Assembly: GCA_964418745.1 (NCBI GenBank)
Contig: CAYQMX010000012.1
Coordinates: forward strand, 124,001 to 188,000
Length of the DNA: 64,000 nucleotides
Source: Scleromatobacter sp964418745
GTDB lineage: Bacteria; Pseudomonadota; Gammaproteobacteria; Burkholderiales; Burkholderiaceae_C
Direction of reading: 5' to 3'
The position numbers and the translations under genes were made by a program. Each line of letters begins with the position of its first letter. The stretch's first letter is position 1. The notes below the pieces were generated by a model. That model was not told the origin of the DNA. It searched no databases and saw nothing but the letters and a program-made list of their open reading frames with translations. This document shows, piece after piece, positions 17,529-25,755 of the stretch.

Positions 17529-18662
17529 TCATCGCGGCGCCGACCGCGGTTTCGCCTTGACGATGCTGACGGACAGGTCATAGCCTTCAGCCACGTTCGC
17601 CTTCGCCAGCGACGCGGTCATCTTCCAGAGCTGACCGCCCTCGGTTCGGACAAATGTGCGCGACAGGCGCTTCTCGCCTGTTTGGCGCCAGTCCTCCTTC
17701 AAGGCGCCCTGGCTGAAGGACGCCAGGTAGGACTCGGGCGTCGAGTCGAAGCCGACGTGCGCTCGAGTTTCCCAGTGGTTCCCGTCACCACGCTCGGAAA
17801 ACCTCTCCCAAGCCGAACCCTTCGGGACCACCGCGGGCCAGTGCGGCATCTTGTTGACCACCAGTTCGCCAAAACTGCCCTTGCGGTCTGGTACCCAGTC
17901 GTACTCCATGCCACGCGCCAGGTCGACAGCGTCGAAACGGCCGTACCAGCGATCGATGACGTGCAGGGCACCATCGATGCCCGCAGACAAGCCGGCCGTC
18001 GTGATGATCTTTCCGGTGTCCACGTACCGTCGGTTGCTGACGGCCTCTGTCATCCCGGGGAAGTTCTTCTTCAGGTTTTTGATCTGGTCGGCAAAGGTGG
18101 TTGCGGGCAGACCGTCCAGAAGACCGACCCGACCCAGAATGAAGGCGCCGGTACAGACGGACAGGACAATCTGGGACTCCTGAGCCTGCTTGACCACCCA
18201 GGCCCTGTTCTCGGAATCGCGAACAATTTCGTTGACGTTGCCACCAGGCACCAACAGGACGTCGGCCGGCGGTGCGTCTGCGAAGTCATAGTCGGGTGTG
18301 ATCTTCAAGCCGAAGGTCGAAGTGCGCTCGGCCTTTGTCGGCGCTACGGTGAAGACGGTCGCCCCCGCCTGACCGAAGATTTCCATCGGCCCAGTGAAGT
18401 CGATGAGCTGCGCTCCTTCGAAGAGGAGTACCGCAACCCGAAGGCCCGAACCCTTCTTGATGCGTTCATCGTGGCCGCAGAAGCCGGGCGTTGCGAACAC
18501 CACGCCGTCGGGATCGGCCGGGCAGACATAGCTGGGCTTGTCCTTCAAGGGGAGTGCGTTGCCGTTTGAGCTCTCGGCACCGTGGACTGCTGACGCAAGC
18601 AACGTCGCCGCGGTCGCAAAAATCGCGAGCGTCAGCGAGTGGAGTTTCCCGGTGGAAGACAT
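17529..18662 (-). CDS. Exported DJ-1/PfpI protein (second copy)
   Basis: The start at 18662 has a good GAAGGA site and gives a signal peptide (residues 1-29, ending AVHGA). Mature N terminus: YVCPADPDG ... TPGFC (about 45-62), again like a heavy-metal-binding motif but with a changed second half. The DJ-1/PfpI domain has E94 and the cysteine C170 in SVCTGAFILG. It is 377 residues and is similar over its length to the gene at 1538-2713. It follows the alpha/beta hydrolase gene by 123 bases on the same strand and so may be the last gene of the operon led by the second AhpD-like gene. Predicted periplasmic. Confidence 0.87.
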   Translation of the reverse strand: MSSTGKLHSLTLAIFATAATLLASAVHGAESSNGNALPLKDKPSYVCPADPDGVVFATPGFCGHDERIKKGSGLRVAVLLFEGAQLIDFTGPMEIFGQAGATVFTVAPTKAERTSTFGLKITPDYDFADAPPADVLLVPGGNVNEIVRDSENRAWVVKQAQESQIVLSVCTGAFILGRVGLLDGLPATTFADQIKNLKKNFPGMTEAVSNRRYVDTGKIITTAGLSAGIDGALHVIDRWYGRFDAVDLARGMEYDWVPDRKGSFGELVVNKMPHWPAVVPKGSAWERFSERGDGNHWETRAHVGFDSTPESYLASFSQGALKEDWRQTGEKRLSRTFVRTEGGQLWKMTASLAKANVAEGYDLSVSIVKAKPRSAPR

Positions 18663-18785
18663 GAATTCCTTCGATATTTCTACGATGCCCCATGGCCGAT
18701 CTCGGCCCTGGGGACAACCTTGCGCCGTCAGGCACGCCACTCCTCTTGGATCTGGAGAGTGGCGCCGCTTCACCGCGATTGGCTC

Positions 18786-19805
18786 TTACATGCCGCTTGC
18801 GGCGGCCATCTTCTTGTTTCCGACGACCTTCTCGTCATAGAAGCGCTGCATTTGGCTCGAGATGTAGTCCAGGTGATCCTCGACCGCGAAGTGCCCCGCC
18901 TTCAGCCGGTGCATTTCGGCGTTGGGCAAGTCCGTGAGGAACGCCTCTCCGCCCGCCGGGGTGAAGAAGATGTCGGTCTGCCCCCAGAAGATCAGGGTCT
19001 TGGGCTGCTGGCTGCGCATGAAGGCCTGCCACTTCGGGTACAGCTCGACGTTGGTGCGGTAGTCGTAGAACAGGTTCAGGTTGACACGCACCGCGTTCGG
19101 GCGCTGCATGTAGGAGGCGTCCGATTCCCAGTTGTCGGGGCTGATCAGTGCGGGGTTCTCCGCGCCGTGCAGGTAGATGCCCTTGATGGCGTCCTTGGTC
19201 AGGAAGCCGGCCAGCGGCTTCTCCGTCTCCGGCGAGCGGTTCTTCCACAACGCGCCGCGAAAGCCATCCCAGGCCGGAGTGAAGCCGACCTCGTAGGCGT
19301 TGCTGTTCTGCACGATCAGCCAGTCGAGGGCCTTGGGGTTGCGCCCGACGATACGGAAGCCGACCGGGCCGCCGTAGTCCTGCACGTACAAGCCGTAGTG
19401 ATCGAAGCCCTTCGCAGCCAGGAAGTGTTCGACGGTGTTGGAGATGCCTTCGAACGTGTAGTTGTAGGTGGCTGGATCCGGGATGTCGCTCTCGCCGAAC
19501 CCAGGGTAGTCCGGCGCGATCACGTGGAATTTCCCTGCCAGCGAACGGATCAGCTCACGGTACTGGTGTGAGCCAGCGGGGAAACCATGCAGCAGGACGA
19601 GCTTGGGGCTCTTGTCATCGCCGGCTTCGCGATAGGCAATCTTCAGGCCGTCCACAGTGATGCTGCTGTAGGTGACAGTGACTGCGGAGGGCGCAGTCAT
19701 GGTCATCCTGTCTGCCGCGGCGGCAGGCGCGCTGGCCAGGACGAGCGTGGCGGCGCAGAGCAGGGGGGCCGCGCAGAGCTGGCCGAAAGAGGAATGGATC
19801 GTCAT
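18786..19805 (-). CDS. Exported alpha/beta hydrolase (haloalkane dehalogenase / epoxide hydrolase-like)
   Basis: A 339-residue protein. The start at 19805 yields a signal peptide (residues 1-31, ending APAAAA), so it should act in the periplasm. The fold shows HGFP (73-76, oxyanion hole), the nucleophile elbow VQDYGG with an aspartate (D143) rather than serine, an acid in GQTDIFF and the histidine H305 in AGHFAVED. An Asp nucleophile is characteristic of haloalkane dehalogenases and epoxide hydrolases. The cap segment (NAYEVGFTPAWDGFR) fits this class. It starts 52 bases after the AhpD-like gene and is probably co-transcribed. Substrate unknown. Confidence 0.88.
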   Translation of the reverse strand: MTIHSSFGQLCAAPLLCAATLVLASAPAAAADRMTMTAPSAVTVTYSSITVDGLKIAYREAGDDKSPKLVLLHGFPAGSHQYRELIRSLAGKFHVIAPDYPGFGESDIPDPATYNYTFEGISNTVEHFLAAKGFDHYGLYVQDYGGPVGFRIVGRNPKALDWLIVQNSNAYEVGFTPAWDGFRGALWKNRSPETEKPLAGFLTKDAIKGIYLHGAENPALISPDNWESDASYMQRPNAVRVNLNLFYDYRTNVELYPKWQAFMRSQQPKTLIFWGQTDIFFTPAGGEAFLTDLPNAEMHRLKAGHFAVEDHLDYISSQMQRFYDEKVVGNKKMAAASGM

Positions 19806-19857
19806 GATGGTACTTTCAGATGTGGGTGCAGGGAGTTGTGTGCCGGTGCGCCTGGTG

Positions 19858-20406
19858 TCAGGTTGCCAGCCGTGCAGCGACCAGGGGAAAGTCGATTTCG
19901 GTCTGGGCAACGTTGTTGACGTAGTTGGTCAACACGTTCAGCGCCACCGTGACGACGATCTCGATCGAACTGGCCTCGTCGAACCCGGCGGCTCGCAGCG
20001 CGACGAGGTCAGCGTCGGAGACGCGACCGCGCAACTCGGTCACCCGGCGAGCGAAGCGCAGCGCGGCATCGGCTCGCGGATCTTCGGAATGGAAGTCGCG
20101 CGCGGCGTCGATCTCGCCACCACTGAGCTTGACCAAGTTGCGGCCCAGGTAGTCGTGCACGGACAGGCAGTAGTCGCAGCCGTTGTACTCCGCCACGGCC
20201 AACGCGATGCGCTCACGCAGCTTTGCGTCGAGCTTGCCCTTGGCTAGCGCGCCATTGAGCGAAAGATAGCCCTCCAGTGCCGCCGGGCTGTGGCCGACCA
20301 GCTTCATCAGATTGGGCACCACGCCGAGCGACTGCTTGACGGCAGCAAGCAGCGGCTTGGACGCTTCGAGGGAGGCTTCGACAGTGGGGATGCTGATGCG
20401 AGACAC
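19858..20406 (-). CDS. AhpD-like / carboxymuconolactone decarboxylase family protein (second copy)
   Basis: A 182-residue product starting with GTG at 20406, supported by AAGGA 8 bases upstream and by exact alignment to the copy at 10991-11539. C77-x2-C80-x3-H84 is kept (NGCDYCLSVHDYLGR). Expected role is antioxidant peroxidase-type chemistry as in AhpD. It is the first gene of a likely operon with the exported hydrolase and DJ-1/PfpI genes. The dyad at 20447-20468 lies 40 bases upstream and matches the one at the other copy. Confidence 0.9.
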   Translation of the reverse strand: MSRISIPTVEASLEASKPLLAAVKQSLGVVPNLMKLVGHSPAALEGYLSLNGALAKGKLDAKLRERIALAVAEYNGCDYCLSVHDYLGRNLVKLSGGEIDAARDFHSEDPRADAALRFARRVTELRGRVSDADLVALRAAGFDEASSIEIVVTVALNVLTNYVNNVAQTEIDFPLVAARLAT

Positions 20407-20434
20407 GGCTTGTTTCCTTGGGTGAAGATCAGAT

Positions 20435-20468
20435 GGATTTGCCTGGATTCGCTGCAGCCGCAGCGAAT
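20435..20468 (-). promoter_or_regulatory. Dyad operator upstream of the second AhpD-like gene
   Basis: On the minus strand ATTCGCTGC (20468-20460), GGCT, GCAGCGAAT (20455-20447) is a perfect 9-base inverted repeat. It is followed by CCAGGCAAATCC to 20435, ending 28 bases before the GTG start. The block GCGAATCCAGGCAAATCC is identical, 18 of 18 bases, to that before the first AhpD-like gene, and the distance between the ATTCGC and GCGAAT arms is ten bases in both. Confidence 0.68.
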
Positions 20469-20987
20469 TCGGAGAATGTCCCTGATCTCCTTTCAAATCA
20501 GAATCCGGGCCGGATTCAAGAGACTGTTTCGCGCGTCGGAAGAATGTCGGCTGCCGTGCGTTCCTGAGACGGCATGACCCATCCGAATGCTCTGACAGGT
20601 CTCGGGCGCGCAGTCCAGGAGATCGCCTCGGCATCGGCTGCAATGCTGATCCCAACGACGGAGAAGCGAGTTGCTGACGGCGGCGTTCGTCGCTGGTGTG
20701 GCGACCCGCCAGGGCTCGTTTTCTCCTCTAGGATCCGTCCCAGATCGGTTCAACCCCGGGTTGCATCGATAGCAGAGGAGCCGGCCTTGGCACTTCAAGA
20801 GGCTGCCAGCCAGGCTTGAGGGGCGGCGTTGTCGGCCTGCGGAGCCGCAGTCATTCGGGCTCAGTGGACTTCAGGGCTCCAGCAGCCAGCCCTCGAACCA
20901 GCCAGTACTCGTGCGACGCCCATGCCGGTCGAAGCGGCTGACCCGTCCGCCGCCCGAAGACGGCGTTGGAGCCGGCCGCAACGAGAC
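20469..20987. other. gene-free stretch between the AraC and second AhpD-like genes
   Basis: About 520 bases. Open frames here lack protein character. It should contain the promoter of the minus-strand AhpD operon next to the dyad. A TTTGAAAG box occurs on the minus strand near 20497-20490; a similar one is near 10907-10914 in the other promoter, but the spacing to the dyad differs. No terminator for the AraC gene was identified. Confidence 0.45.
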
Positions 20988-21881
20988 TCAACCCAACGTT
21001 GCTGCGCGCGTCGCAGCTCTTTGCGCCTGCGCTGCCATCTGTGCGGCATGCCACTCGCTCGGCGACTGTCCCGTATGCGACGAGAATGCACGCGACAGTG
21101 CCGATGCGCTACCGTAGCCGACCTCGGCGGCGATTCGCTTGATTGGATCGCCTCGCGAGAGGCCTCGCTTGGCGAGTGCGATGCGCCACTGCGCCAGGTG
21201 CTCGACAGGGGTATCGCCCACCACGTCGCGAAACAGTTCGGCGAAGCGACTACGTGACAGCCCCGCACGTTCGGCCAGCCGCTCGATCGACCAGGCTTCA
21301 GCCGGCCTCTCGCTCATCGCCACCAGCGCCTGCGCCAACTGTGGATGCGCGAGTCCGGCGAAGAGGCCAGGGGGAAGCGGATAGAGCGCCGGCCGCTCCA
21401 GTAGCCAGCGCAGCAATTGGATCAGGAGCACTTCGAACAGTCGGTTCGCCAGCAGCGGCTCGCCGTTGCGCGCATTTTCGGCCTCGGCGAATAGCAGGGC
21501 GAGGGTGTGTTCGATCGCGCTGAGAGAGTGCAGGGGAACGATCACCACGGGGGGCAGCGCACGGGCGATCGGGTGCTCGGCGCCCCCGTCGAAGCGCAGC
21601 GTCGCGCAGACGAGTTCCGAGCCGCCTTGGGGCGGATTGACGAAGCCATGCGACCAGGGTCGCGGGTAGAAGATCAGGGTCGGTTCGTCCAGCATCATGC
21701 GTTGCGCGGTCCCGCCCTCGCGTTCGTGCAGAACCTCCATGCTGCCCTTGCGCAGCACATGGATGAACCCCAAGCCGCGCCCGGCGTCGTGGTGCGACAC
21801 GCCGCAAAGCGGGCCCGCGTGGAAGGTGACGGCCTGGACCCGGAAGCGTTCGAACACGGTACCGAGGCGATCTGATGTCAT
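20988..21881 (-). CDS. AraC family transcriptional regulator (cupin sensor type)
   Basis: A protein of about 297 residues with an N-terminal cupin-like sensor domain (GPLCGVSHHDAGRGLGFIHVLRKG, LIFYPRPWSHGF) and a C-terminal double HTH (IERLAERAGLSRSRFAELFRDVVGDTPVEHL; IKRIAAEVGYGSASALSRAF). The start is uncertain: ATG at 21881 is chosen from domain boundaries, with an in-frame ATG at 21941 as alternative. It is divergent from the histidine kinase gene and upstream of the AhpD-hydrolase-DJ-1 operon on the same strand; it could control either. Confidence 0.87.
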   Translation of the reverse strand: MTSDRLGTVFERFRVQAVTFHAGPLCGVSHHDAGRGLGFIHVLRKGSMEVLHEREGGTAQRMMLDEPTLIFYPRPWSHGFVNPPQGGSELVCATLRFDGGAEHPIARALPPVVIVPLHSLSAIEHTLALLFAEAENARNGEPLLANRLFEVLLIQLLRWLLERPALYPLPPGLFAGLAHPQLAQALVAMSERPAEAWSIERLAERAGLSRSRFAELFRDVVGDTPVEHLAQWRIALAKRGLSRGDPIKRIAAEVGYGSASALSRAFSSHTGQSPSEWHAAQMAAQAQRAATRAATLG

Positions 21882-21991
21882 GGGTTGGTCTGCTGCTGGA
21901 CGGGATGTCACGCTTTGCGGACTGTAGATCATGCGCGCCATCTCGCAGCCCTGCATAGTGCAGCCACGCGCAGACCTTTCATGACCTGACG

Positions 21992-23548
21992 GTGCCACCG
22001 GAGAACGAATTGACGAGCCATGTAATGGCAGCCGCCTTCGGCGTGCTGTCGCAGGCAATGCTGGCCATATTGCTGATGAAGGTTTGGCACATATTGCGCG
22101 AACGATGGGCGCTGCTGATGGGGGGCGGCTTTGCAATCAATGCACTCTATGACGCCCGCGTCGTGGCGGGCGTCTATGTCGACTCGCTGGGGGCGGTGCC
22201 TCAGGCGAGCAACGCGGCGCTGGTACTGACGTCGTTGGTCGTATGCACTGCCGGCTTTCTCGAGTACTCCGGCGTCGACGGACGCAACGCGCGGCGACTC
22301 CTGGCACTCGCCTGCGCGATCGCGGGCGCCACGTTCATCGGCGTCGCGGACGGCCTCGTGACGCGCCGCGCGGGGCTGACCGTCTGGGCCGGCTTCATGC
22401 TCGCCTGGGCGGTGCTGTTCGCCTGCGCGATCCGACGGGAACCGGGCCACGGGCATGCGTTCAATACCGTCGCATCGCTCAGCTACCCGGCGCTCGTGTT
22501 CGCGGTGCTGCACGGCGACCTCGATCCCGAACTGCTGGTCGCCGCCCACGCAGGCTTGATGGCAGTGTTCGGGATGACGCTGCTGACCACGGGCCTGTTG
22601 CGCGGCCAGTGGCGTGCCAACCGACTGCTGGAGGAGTGCCGCCATGTCGAAGGTGAGCTGCGACGCGTCAACGAGACGCTGGAGCAGCGCGTGGCGCTGC
22701 GCACCACGGAGCTGCGCGACACGATCGAAGGGCTGAAGAGCTTCAACCGGTCGATCTCGCACGACCTTAGCGGTCCGTTGGGGGGCATCGTGGGGGTCGC
22801 GCAGCTCGCGCGCAACCATGTCGTGACCGGCGACGCGGTCGCCGCGGAGCGGATGCTGCATGCGATCGCGGCGCAGGCCGAGACGTCGCGTCGGCTTGTT
22901 GGCGCGCTGCTGTCGCTGGCGCAATCGAGCGACGTGACGCTGCAGCGCGAAGCGATCGACGCCGAGGTGCTGGCGCTCGAAGTGATCGAGTCGCTGCGCC
23001 AGACGCGCGCACTCGGCCAGTTCCTGATCGTCGTCGCCCCCTTGCCCCGGATCCATGCCGACCCGAGCCTGCTACGGCAGGTATTCGTCAACCTGATCGG
23101 CAACGCCCTGAAGTTCGCCGTCGGCGCACCGCACCCGCGCGTCGAGGTCGGCGCGTCCGAGCGCGACGGGGCAGTCGTCTTTCACGTGCGCGACAACGGC
23201 GTCGGATTCGACGCGGCCGAGGGCCGGCTGCTGTTCAAGCCATTCAAGCGTTTGCATGGTGCACGTTTCGAGGGCTTCGGCATCGGCTTGTCGATTGTCA
23301 AACGCATCGTCGACCGTCATGGTGGCGACGTCTGGAACGAGGCTACACCCGGCGGCGGGGCAACTTTCTTCTTCACGTTGGCGCCGGACGCTCCCGGTGG
23401 ACTCCGCGATGCCGAGCTACACAGCGGCAAGCCCGGCCATGTTTCGGTTGCGGCGCCGGAGTGGCCGCGCCTGCCTGTCGATGGCGCTGCAACTCAGCGC
23501 GCGGCACAGGGGCCGCACTCTGCGGACAGCATCATCGTGCGCCAATGA
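21992..23548 (+). CDS. Membrane-bound sensor histidine kinase
   Basis: A 518-residue kinase starting with GTG (ATG at 22025 is an alternative). The first 205 residues hold about seven hydrophobic segments forming a membrane sensor without a large periplasmic domain. A coiled coil follows (about 210-250), then HisKA with the phospho-acceptor H257 in SISHDLSGPLGG. The ATPase domain has NLIGNALKF (N box), DNGVGFD (G1) and GFGIGLSIVKRIVDRHGG (G2). No response regulator is adjacent. A 60-residue low-complexity C-terminal tail is unusual. The next gene, 29 bases away, encodes a GGDEF protein, so the two may share a signalling pathway. Confidence 0.88.
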   Translation: MPPENELTSHVMAAAFGVLSQAMLAILLMKVWHILRERWALLMGGGFAINALYDARVVAGVYVDSLGAVPQASNAALVLTSLVVCTAGFLEYSGVDGRNARRLLALACAIAGATFIGVADGLVTRRAGLTVWAGFMLAWAVLFACAIRREPGHGHAFNTVASLSYPALVFAVLHGDLDPELLVAAHAGLMAVFGMTLLTTGLLRGQWRANRLLEECRHVEGELRRVNETLEQRVALRTTELRDTIEGLKSFNRSISHDLSGPLGGIVGVAQLARNHVVTGDAVAAERMLHAIAAQAETSRRLVGALLSLAQSSDVTLQREAIDAEVLALEVIESLRQTRALGQFLIVVAPLPRIHADPSLLRQVFVNLIGNALKFAVGAPHPRVEVGASERDGAVVFHVRDNGVGFDAAEGRLLFKPFKRLHGARFEGFGIGLSIVKRIVDRHGGDVWNEATPGGGATFFFTLAPDAPGGLRDAELHSGKPGHVSVAAPEWPRLPVDGAATQRAAQGPHSADSIIVRQ

Positions 23549-23577
23549 TCATCCACGCCACTGCTGGAGAGCATCCC

Positions 23578-24627
23578 ATGCACCTGCAGCCCATACCGCG
23601 CCCGGACAACGAGGCGAAGCGCGTGTCGACGTTGCATCGCTACGGCATCCTCGATACGCCCAGCGACGCGGAGTTCGACTTCCTCACCGAACTTGCGGCC
23701 TACATATGCGAGGCGCCGTTCTCGTTCGTCGTCCTCGTGGACCAGGACCGCGTGTGGGTGAAATCCGCGACCGGCATGAGTGCCGACTTCAATCGCCCGC
23801 GTGACGACGACTACTGTTCGTGGTCGATCCTGCAGCAAGACGGCCTGCACATCAGCGACGTCAACAGTGACTGGCGCACCGTCACGCTGTCCCCGACGAT
23901 CGAGAGCGGCTACCGCATGTACAGCGGCGTCAACCTGCACGTGGGCGATGGCCTGCACATCGGTACCCTGTGCGTACTAGACACCCGGCCGCGCGACCTG
24001 TCGCCGATCCAGCTGCGCCTGTTGCGCCGCCTGGGCCGCCAAGTGATGGCGTTGATCGAGCTGCGCGCGAGCCAGCGCGAATTGCGCGCGCGCGGCGCCG
24101 CGCTGGAGCAGTTGGCGCGCCGCGACGAACTTACGGGTCTGGGCAACCGGCGCGAACTGACCGAAACGCTGGAACGCGAACTCGCGCACCACACGCGGTA
24201 TGGCGGTGACCTGAGCGTCGCGTTGATCGACGTCGATCACTTCAAGGTCGTCAACGACCGCTTCGGCCACCTCGCCGGCGACGAGGTGCTTCGCCGCATC
24301 GGGCACGAACTGGCCCAGGAACGTCGCCGGGTGGACGTTGTCGGTCGCTACGGCGGTGAGGAGTTCCTGATCGTGCTGCCCCAGACCTCGCTGCAGGGGG
24401 CCCATGTTGCGCTCGAGGCGCTGCGAGAACGGATCGCGCGACTCGATGTCTCTGACATCGCGCACCCGGTCACGGTGAGCTGCGGCATCGCCGCGGCCGG
24501 CGACGGGCTGCGGACGCTGCAAGCCCTTGTCGGCGCGGCGGACCGGGCGCTTTACGCCGCGAAGGCCGGTGGGCGCAACCGAGTCGTCCTGGCTGGGGCA
24601 GAAGCGCCGGATGCGGCGGCGGCGTGA
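23578..24627 (+). CDS. GAF-GGDEF diguanylate cyclase
   Basis: A 349-residue cytosolic protein with a GGAGAG ribosome site. Residues about 20-165 form a GAF sensor domain (RYGILDTPSDAEFDFLTELAAYIC type, typical of light or redox GAF-GGDEF proteins). Residues 180-340 form a GGDEF domain with the active loop GGEEF (259-263) and an I-site RxxD (R250-D253) exactly five residues earlier. So it should make cyclic-di-GMP and be inhibited by its product. It is co-directional with, and 29 bases after, the histidine kinase gene. Confidence 0.92.
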   Translation: MHLQPIPRPDNEAKRVSTLHRYGILDTPSDAEFDFLTELAAYICEAPFSFVVLVDQDRVWVKSATGMSADFNRPRDDDYCSWSILQQDGLHISDVNSDWRTVTLSPTIESGYRMYSGVNLHVGDGLHIGTLCVLDTRPRDLSPIQLRLLRRLGRQVMALIELRASQRELRARGAALEQLARRDELTGLGNRRELTETLERELAHHTRYGGDLSVALIDVDHFKVVNDRFGHLAGDEVLRRIGHELAQERRRVDVVGRYGGEEFLIVLPQTSLQGAHVALEALRERIARLDVSDIAHPVTVSCGIAAAGDGLRTLQALVGAADRALYAAKAGGRNRVVLAGAEAPDAAAA

Positions 24628-24650
24628 ACCGACTGCGGGGGGAGTCGAAC

Positions 24651-24668
24651 CGCCACCACGCGGTGGCG
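24651..24668. terminator. Hairpin between convergent genes, likely bidirectional terminator
   Basis: CGCCACC (24651-24657), loop ACGC, GGTGGCG (24662-24668): a perfect 7-base GC-rich stem between the stop of the GGDEF gene and the stop of the RidA gene. There is no strong T run on either side, so termination efficiency is uncertain. Confidence 0.5.
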
Positions 24669-24696
24669 ACACACCTTGCTCACGACCCCGGTGAAA

Positions 24697-25137
24697 TTAT
24701 TGATCGGGATAGACCGCTGTCAATTCGACCTCGACGACGTACGCGGGTGCGTACAGGCGTTGAACCTGCACCCACGTGGCGGCCGGAAAGTCGTTGCCGT
24801 AGTAGTCCTTGCGAACCTGTTTGTTTTTGATGAAGGCGTCGAGATCGGTCGTGTAAACCGTCTCCTTCACGACTTGTCGGAAATCGAGCCCATTGGCTAC
24901 AAGGGTGGCCTTGAGTGCATCGTAGGCCATGTGCATGGCCGCCCCCATGTCGCCCTGGCCGACGCTGCCCGAGACAACGAGCGTGTTGCCGACCCTGACC
25001 GCTTCGCAATATCCGATATCGATCTCGCTCGGCGCGTGCCGGTGATAGCACTGCTTCTTCAGGTCGGCTCCACTGGCCGCAATATGCATGCCGAACAGCA
25101 GGGACGACAGGACGACGTTGCAAAGCAGCTTCTGCAT
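24697..25137 (-). CDS. Exported RidA (YjgF/YER057c/UK114) family protein
   Basis: A 146-residue protein made of a signal peptide (1-24, ending ASGA) and a RidA domain: YCEAVRVGNTLVVSGSVGQ, ALKATLVANGLDFRQVVKETVYTTDLDAF, and PAATWVQVQRLYAPAYVVEVELTAV. The arginine that binds carboxylate in enamine-deaminase RidA (usually R in the PxRxx motif) is replaced here by Q-V-Q-R sequence, so deaminase activity is doubtful. The export signal is unusual because RidA is normally cytosolic. It is the last gene of the minus-strand run from 31232. Confidence 0.85.
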   Translation of the reverse strand: MQKLLCNVVLSSLLFGMHIAASGADLKKQCYHRHAPSEIDIGYCEAVRVGNTLVVSGSVGQGDMGAAMHMAYDALKATLVANGLDFRQVVKETVYTTDLDAFIKNKQVRKDYYGNDFPAATWVQVQRLYAPAYVVEVELTAVYPDQ

Positions 25138-25242
25138 GCGCTTCTTTCTGACACGATGAAATAGCGACGACCCGGCGCGCTAGAGCTGGCGAACCTGTTC
25201 CGGAATCGCCGCAGTCATTCCGGAACGGCCGCGCCGATCGCC

Positions 25243-25575
25243 TCACCCGCCTATGTCAAGACCGTACATCTTCGCGAACGCACGGTACTCCTCGAGCGTC
25301 ATCTTGTCCTTCATCTTCGCGGCCTTCATCGCCTCCGGCTTGGTAGCGGCGTCCTTGGCAACATCGGCCATGTGCATGTCCCACGTCTTCGCGACCATGT
25401 CCATGAACTCCTTCTTGCTGACCATGCCATCCTTGTTGGCGTCGATCATGTTCATCTGGAAGTAGCGCTTTCTGTCCTCGCTGCGCGAGTCCTGTGCCAG
25501 CGCATGGACCGCGAAAGTGGAAGTCACCGCCAACACGGCGGCGGTCGACAGAAGCTTGTGGATGGAAGTTTTCAT
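25243..25575 (-). CDS. Exported EF-hand protein
   Basis: A 110-residue protein starting at 25575 with a signal peptide (1-28, ending VHALAQ). Residues 45-56 form a canonical twelve-residue calcium loop, D-x-N-x-D-G-x-V-x-x-x-E. A second, weaker helix-loop-helix may follow (MTLEEYRAF). Periplasmic calcium-binding or small signalling protein by family. It lies between the YeeE and RidA genes on the same strand. Confidence 0.85.
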   Translation of the reverse strand: MKTSIHKLLSTAAVLAVTSTFAVHALAQDSRSEDRKRYFQMNMIDANKDGMVSKKEFMDMVAKTWDMHMADVAKDAATKPEAMKAAKMKDKMTLEEYRAFAKMYGLDIGG

Positions 25576-25755
25576 GATGATTCCTGGGTCAAGTTGAAGA
25601 ATGAACAACGGCCCCGAGGGATTGAGCGAAGCGACGGATCGTCGTTCTGCCCGGGAAGAGGGCCCGCAGGCCGGGAGGACGGAACAAAGAGCGGGGACCG
25701 TTTCTCTTTGCCGTCGGGAACCAGGAGCGAGTGCAGGGGAACCGAACACGACACC

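Noticed and set aside
24630..24690. tRNA-like GGTTCGACTCC on the minus strand
   Set aside because: The flanking bases do not pair as a T-arm and no anticodon or acceptor stem can be built; the hairpin there fits a terminator better.
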